A DNA stretch of 14,847 nucleotides. It comes from an uncultured Actinomyces sp. Lineage in GTDB: Bacteria; Actinomycetota; Actinomycetes; Actinomycetales; Actinomycetaceae. The notes below the pieces were generated by a model. It had not been told where the DNA came from. It did no database searches and saw only the letters and a list, made by a program, of their open reading frames with translations. Positions 13,709 through 14,847 of the stretch are shown piece by piece. The position numbers were made by a program, and so were the translations under genes. Position 1 is the first letter of the stretch. Each line of letters begins with the position of its first letter. Where the stretch lies: assembly GCA_902773415.1 (NCBI GenBank), contig CACYEE010000053.1, positions 1 to 14,847 of the forward strand. The letters run 5' to 3'.

Positions 13709-13731
13709 CCATACCCCTTTTCGTATGGGGT
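13709..13731. promoter_or_regulatory. Candidate CstR operator upstream of the persulfide reductase gene
   Basis: Overlapping symmetric elements are present: CCATAC (13709-13714) with GTATGG (13723-13728), and ACCCC (13713-13717) with GGGGT (13727-13731). CsoR/CstR operators are C/G-tract inverted repeats flanked by TA-rich ends, and this is the only such element before the gene (68-90 bp upstream of the ATG). The ACCCC/GGGGT spacing of 9 bp is wider than in typical sites. Confidence 0.4.
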
Positions 13732-13807
13732 TCGCTAGGTGCAACGATAATCGGACGGGTATTCTTCCCGCTGTCTTTGTGAAGCACGCCACTCGTCATG
13801 CCGCTTC

Positions 13808-13842
13808 GGCGTATCAAAGGGGTCCGACCCCTTTGATACGCC
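13808..13842. repeat. REP-like hairpin, copy 4 (perfect 17-bp arms)
   Basis: GGCGTATCAAAGGGGTC, a single C, then the exact reverse complement. The arms are those of copy 1. It stands 17 bp after the rnhA stop codon on that gene's strand and could serve as its terminator. Confidence 0.85.
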
Positions 13843-13859
13843 CCGCCCACGGCTGCGCG

Positions 13860-14459
13860 TCAGGCGTAACGTCGCGACTGCTCGACCGCGAGACGATCGC
13901 ACATCTCGTTGGCGGCATCGCCCGCGTGACCCTTGACCCACTCGACCTCGGTTCGGCCAGTGCGCCCTTCGTACAGCTCAAGCAGGCGTTTGACGAGCCC
14001 GAGGTTCTTCACGGGCTTCTTGTCGGCCTTCCTCCAGCCGCGCCGGCGCCACCCTTTGGCCCACTGCATCATCACGTTGAGCGAGTACTGCGAGTCGGAG
14101 CGAATCAGCAGGGAGCATTCCGGCCCGGCGTATTCGAGGGCGCGAATGAGGGCCGTGAGTTCCATGATGTTGTTTGTGGTGCGGGCCGCTCCCCCGCTGG
14201 CGTGCGCGCCCGTAACCTGTTCGACGAAGGCCCAGCCGCCGGGGCCGGGATTGCCCGAACAGGCACCGTCGGTGGCGACGATCTTGTCGAAGCCGGGCCT
14301 GGAGTTTCCGACGGGGCCGTTTCCGGGGGCGACGTCGCCGCGCGCCGCCTCCGTGGCTTTGGGCGCGGCCTCGCGTACCGTCGGGGCGCGCTTCGTTTCG
14401 GGGGCGGGAGCAGGAGCGCCGGGCAGTTCGATGCCGGCAAGGGAGAAGAGGTCTTCCAT
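13860..14459 (-). CDS. rnhA: Ribonuclease HI with N-terminal extension
   Basis: RNase HI degrades the RNA strand of RNA-DNA hybrids during replication and R-loop removal. The catalytic domain (about 57-197) shows all active-site residues: Asp64 in TDGACSGNPGPGGWAF, Glu100 in NNIMELTALI, Asp122 in RSDSQYSLN, and His178 and Asp188 in KGHAGDAANEMCDRLA. About 57 residues precede it. The first dozen (MEDLFSLAGIEL) could form a short helix, followed by a Pro/Ala-rich and probably disordered linker. ATG 14459 is chosen because a good -10 lies 7 nt upstream and no ribosome binding site is visible, which fits a leaderless transcript. An open frame continues upstream through a repeat and is unlikely to be translated. 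Confidence 0.95.
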   Translation of the reverse strand: MEDLFSLAGIELPGAPAPAPETKRAPTVREAAPKATEAARGDVAPGNGPVGNSRPGFDKIVATDGACSGNPGPGGWAFVEQVTGAHASGGAARTTNNIMELTALIRALEYAGPECSLLIRSDSQYSLNVMMQWAKGWRRRGWRKADKKPVKNLGLVKRLLELYEGRTGRTEVEWVKGHAGDAANEMCDRLAVEQSRRYA

Positions 14460-14466
14460 GCGCGCA

Positions 14467-14497
14467 AGGCTACCAGACGCCCGCACACCTGCATCAA
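14467..14497 (-). promoter_or_regulatory. Candidate promoter for leaderless rnhA mRNA
   Basis: On the minus strand, TAGCCT (14467-14472) fits the actinobacterial -10 pattern and ends 7 nt before the A of the rnhA ATG. TTGATG (14492-14497) could be the -35, with a long 19-bp spacer. Transcription would begin at or next to the start codon, consistent with the missing ribosome binding site. Confidence 0.45.
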
Positions 14498-14498
14498 T

Positions 14499-14522
14499 GG
14501 TGCCAGGCACCTTTGGTACGCC
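14499..14522. repeat. REP-like hairpin, copy 5 (variant core)
   Basis: GGTGCC-A-GGCACC followed by TTTGGTACGCC. The flank to its right (ACGCCCCGCCC) is identical to that of copy 4, which supports common origin despite the changed stem. It overlaps the region just upstream of the putative rnhA -35. Confidence 0.55.
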
Positions 14523-14847
14523 CCGCCCGCACGCAACTGAAGGGCCGCCCACGGCACCTCTCGGCAGCCGGGACGGCCCTTCGTCGGCTGGGACCTCCTG
14601 AGGGACGCAGGAGCTCCGTCTCCATTGCGCCCGCGCCAAGGGAAGAAAACGCAGACGCAGACATTGGCAATATATCCACGCGCAATTGTATCACGCGGAC
14701 ACCGGGAACAATCTCGGACACGCCCCGACCCACGACACCGGCACCGGCCGTACGCCCGCATGACGAATCCGCGCAAGCCGCTCGCGGCCCGACCGGCGAT
14801 TTGCACGCATTCGTCGCAGAAGTACCGAAGACCGGCAGTTTCATGAC

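Larger units (their letters stand above)
14460..14847. other. 388-bp region between rnhA and the right edge, no gene recognised
   Basis: It contains the rnhA promoter, hairpin copy 5 (14499-14522), a 9-bp-arm hairpin GAAGGGCCG / CGGCCCTTC (14539-14582), a smaller CTCCTG / CAGGAG hairpin (14595-14613), and an AT-rich segment around 14664-14692. Minus-strand frames reaching the right edge have no conserved sequence I recognise. The hairpins could terminate a minus-strand gene lying beyond the edge. Confidence 0.5.

Noticed and set aside
11980..13782. 600-codon plus-strand frame over the persulfide reductase gene
   Set aside because: Antisense shadow dominated by Gly, Val, Asp and Glu, with no motifs.
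5911..14522. Repeat-derived peptides such as YQRGxTPLIR and SKGSDPFDTP in several short frames
   Set aside because: They are translations of the palindromic hairpin repeats, not protein motifs.
14539..14613. T-box leader or attenuator
   Set aside because: A GGTGCCGTGGG-like stretch on the minus strand recalls the T-box antiterminator, but the invariant sequence is not matched and no aminoacyl-tRNA synthetase gene follows.

Overview
The window is high-GC DNA from an actinobacterium of class Actinomycetia. The placement rests on a class Ib nrdHIE operon with actinobacterial-type proteins, a Fur protein of the FurA/CatR type, strong C-ending codon preference, and possible leaderless starts. A luxS gene and a polyphosphate-polymerase operon would suit a host-associated Actinomycetales or Bifidobacteriales member, but that narrower placement is a guess. 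No transposase, phage gene, CRISPR array, rRNA or tRNA was found.

Layout. (1) 1-2786, minus strand: nrdH-nrdI-nrdE, with nrdE cut by the left edge. This is the NrdH-redoxin-fed aerobic ribonucleotide reductase. About 870 bp of non-coding DNA lies upstream of nrdH. It holds a pair of NrdR-box-like sites 32 bp apart and a cluster of DnaA-box-like 9-mers. (2) 3657-5187, minus strand: a DUF4956 membrane protein followed by a VTC-type polyphosphate polymerase. The two form a likely operon, and four 11-bp-phased direct repeats lie in its upstream region. (3) 5471-5890, plus strand: a FurA-type regulator without a katG partner. (4) 6622-8393, plus strand: luxS overlapping an S-adenosylhomocysteine/methylthioadenosine nucleosidase by 4 nt. 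This is the two-step SAH detoxification and AI-2 route. The nucleosidase carries a C-terminal half of about 200 residues resembling homing-endonuclease-associated repeats, which is unusual. (5) 8512-10728, minus strand, convergent: oligopeptidase B. (6) 11337-13641, minus strand: a CoA-disulfide/persulfide reductase with a rhodanese domain, a CstR-like persulfide sensor, and a 56-residue Cys-rich protein. Together they read as a reactive-sulfur module. (7) 13860-14459, minus strand: RNase HI with a long N-terminal extension.

Spacer DNA is rich in structure. Five related hairpins (around 5911, 5961, 10861, 13808 and 14499) share a GGGG/CCCC stem and a TTTG-TACGC-like right flank, and look like an interspersed REP-type family. 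There is also a 24-bp inverted repeat after the polyphosphate polymerase gene and a 64-bp direct repeat in the 10729-11336 spacer. Genes tend to show C excess on the coding strand through most of their length and G excess near their 3' ends.

The strongest candidates for something undescribed are the nucleosidase fusion, the phased repeats before the polyphosphate operon, and the CstR / CoA-persulfide reductase / small Cys-rich protein cluster.
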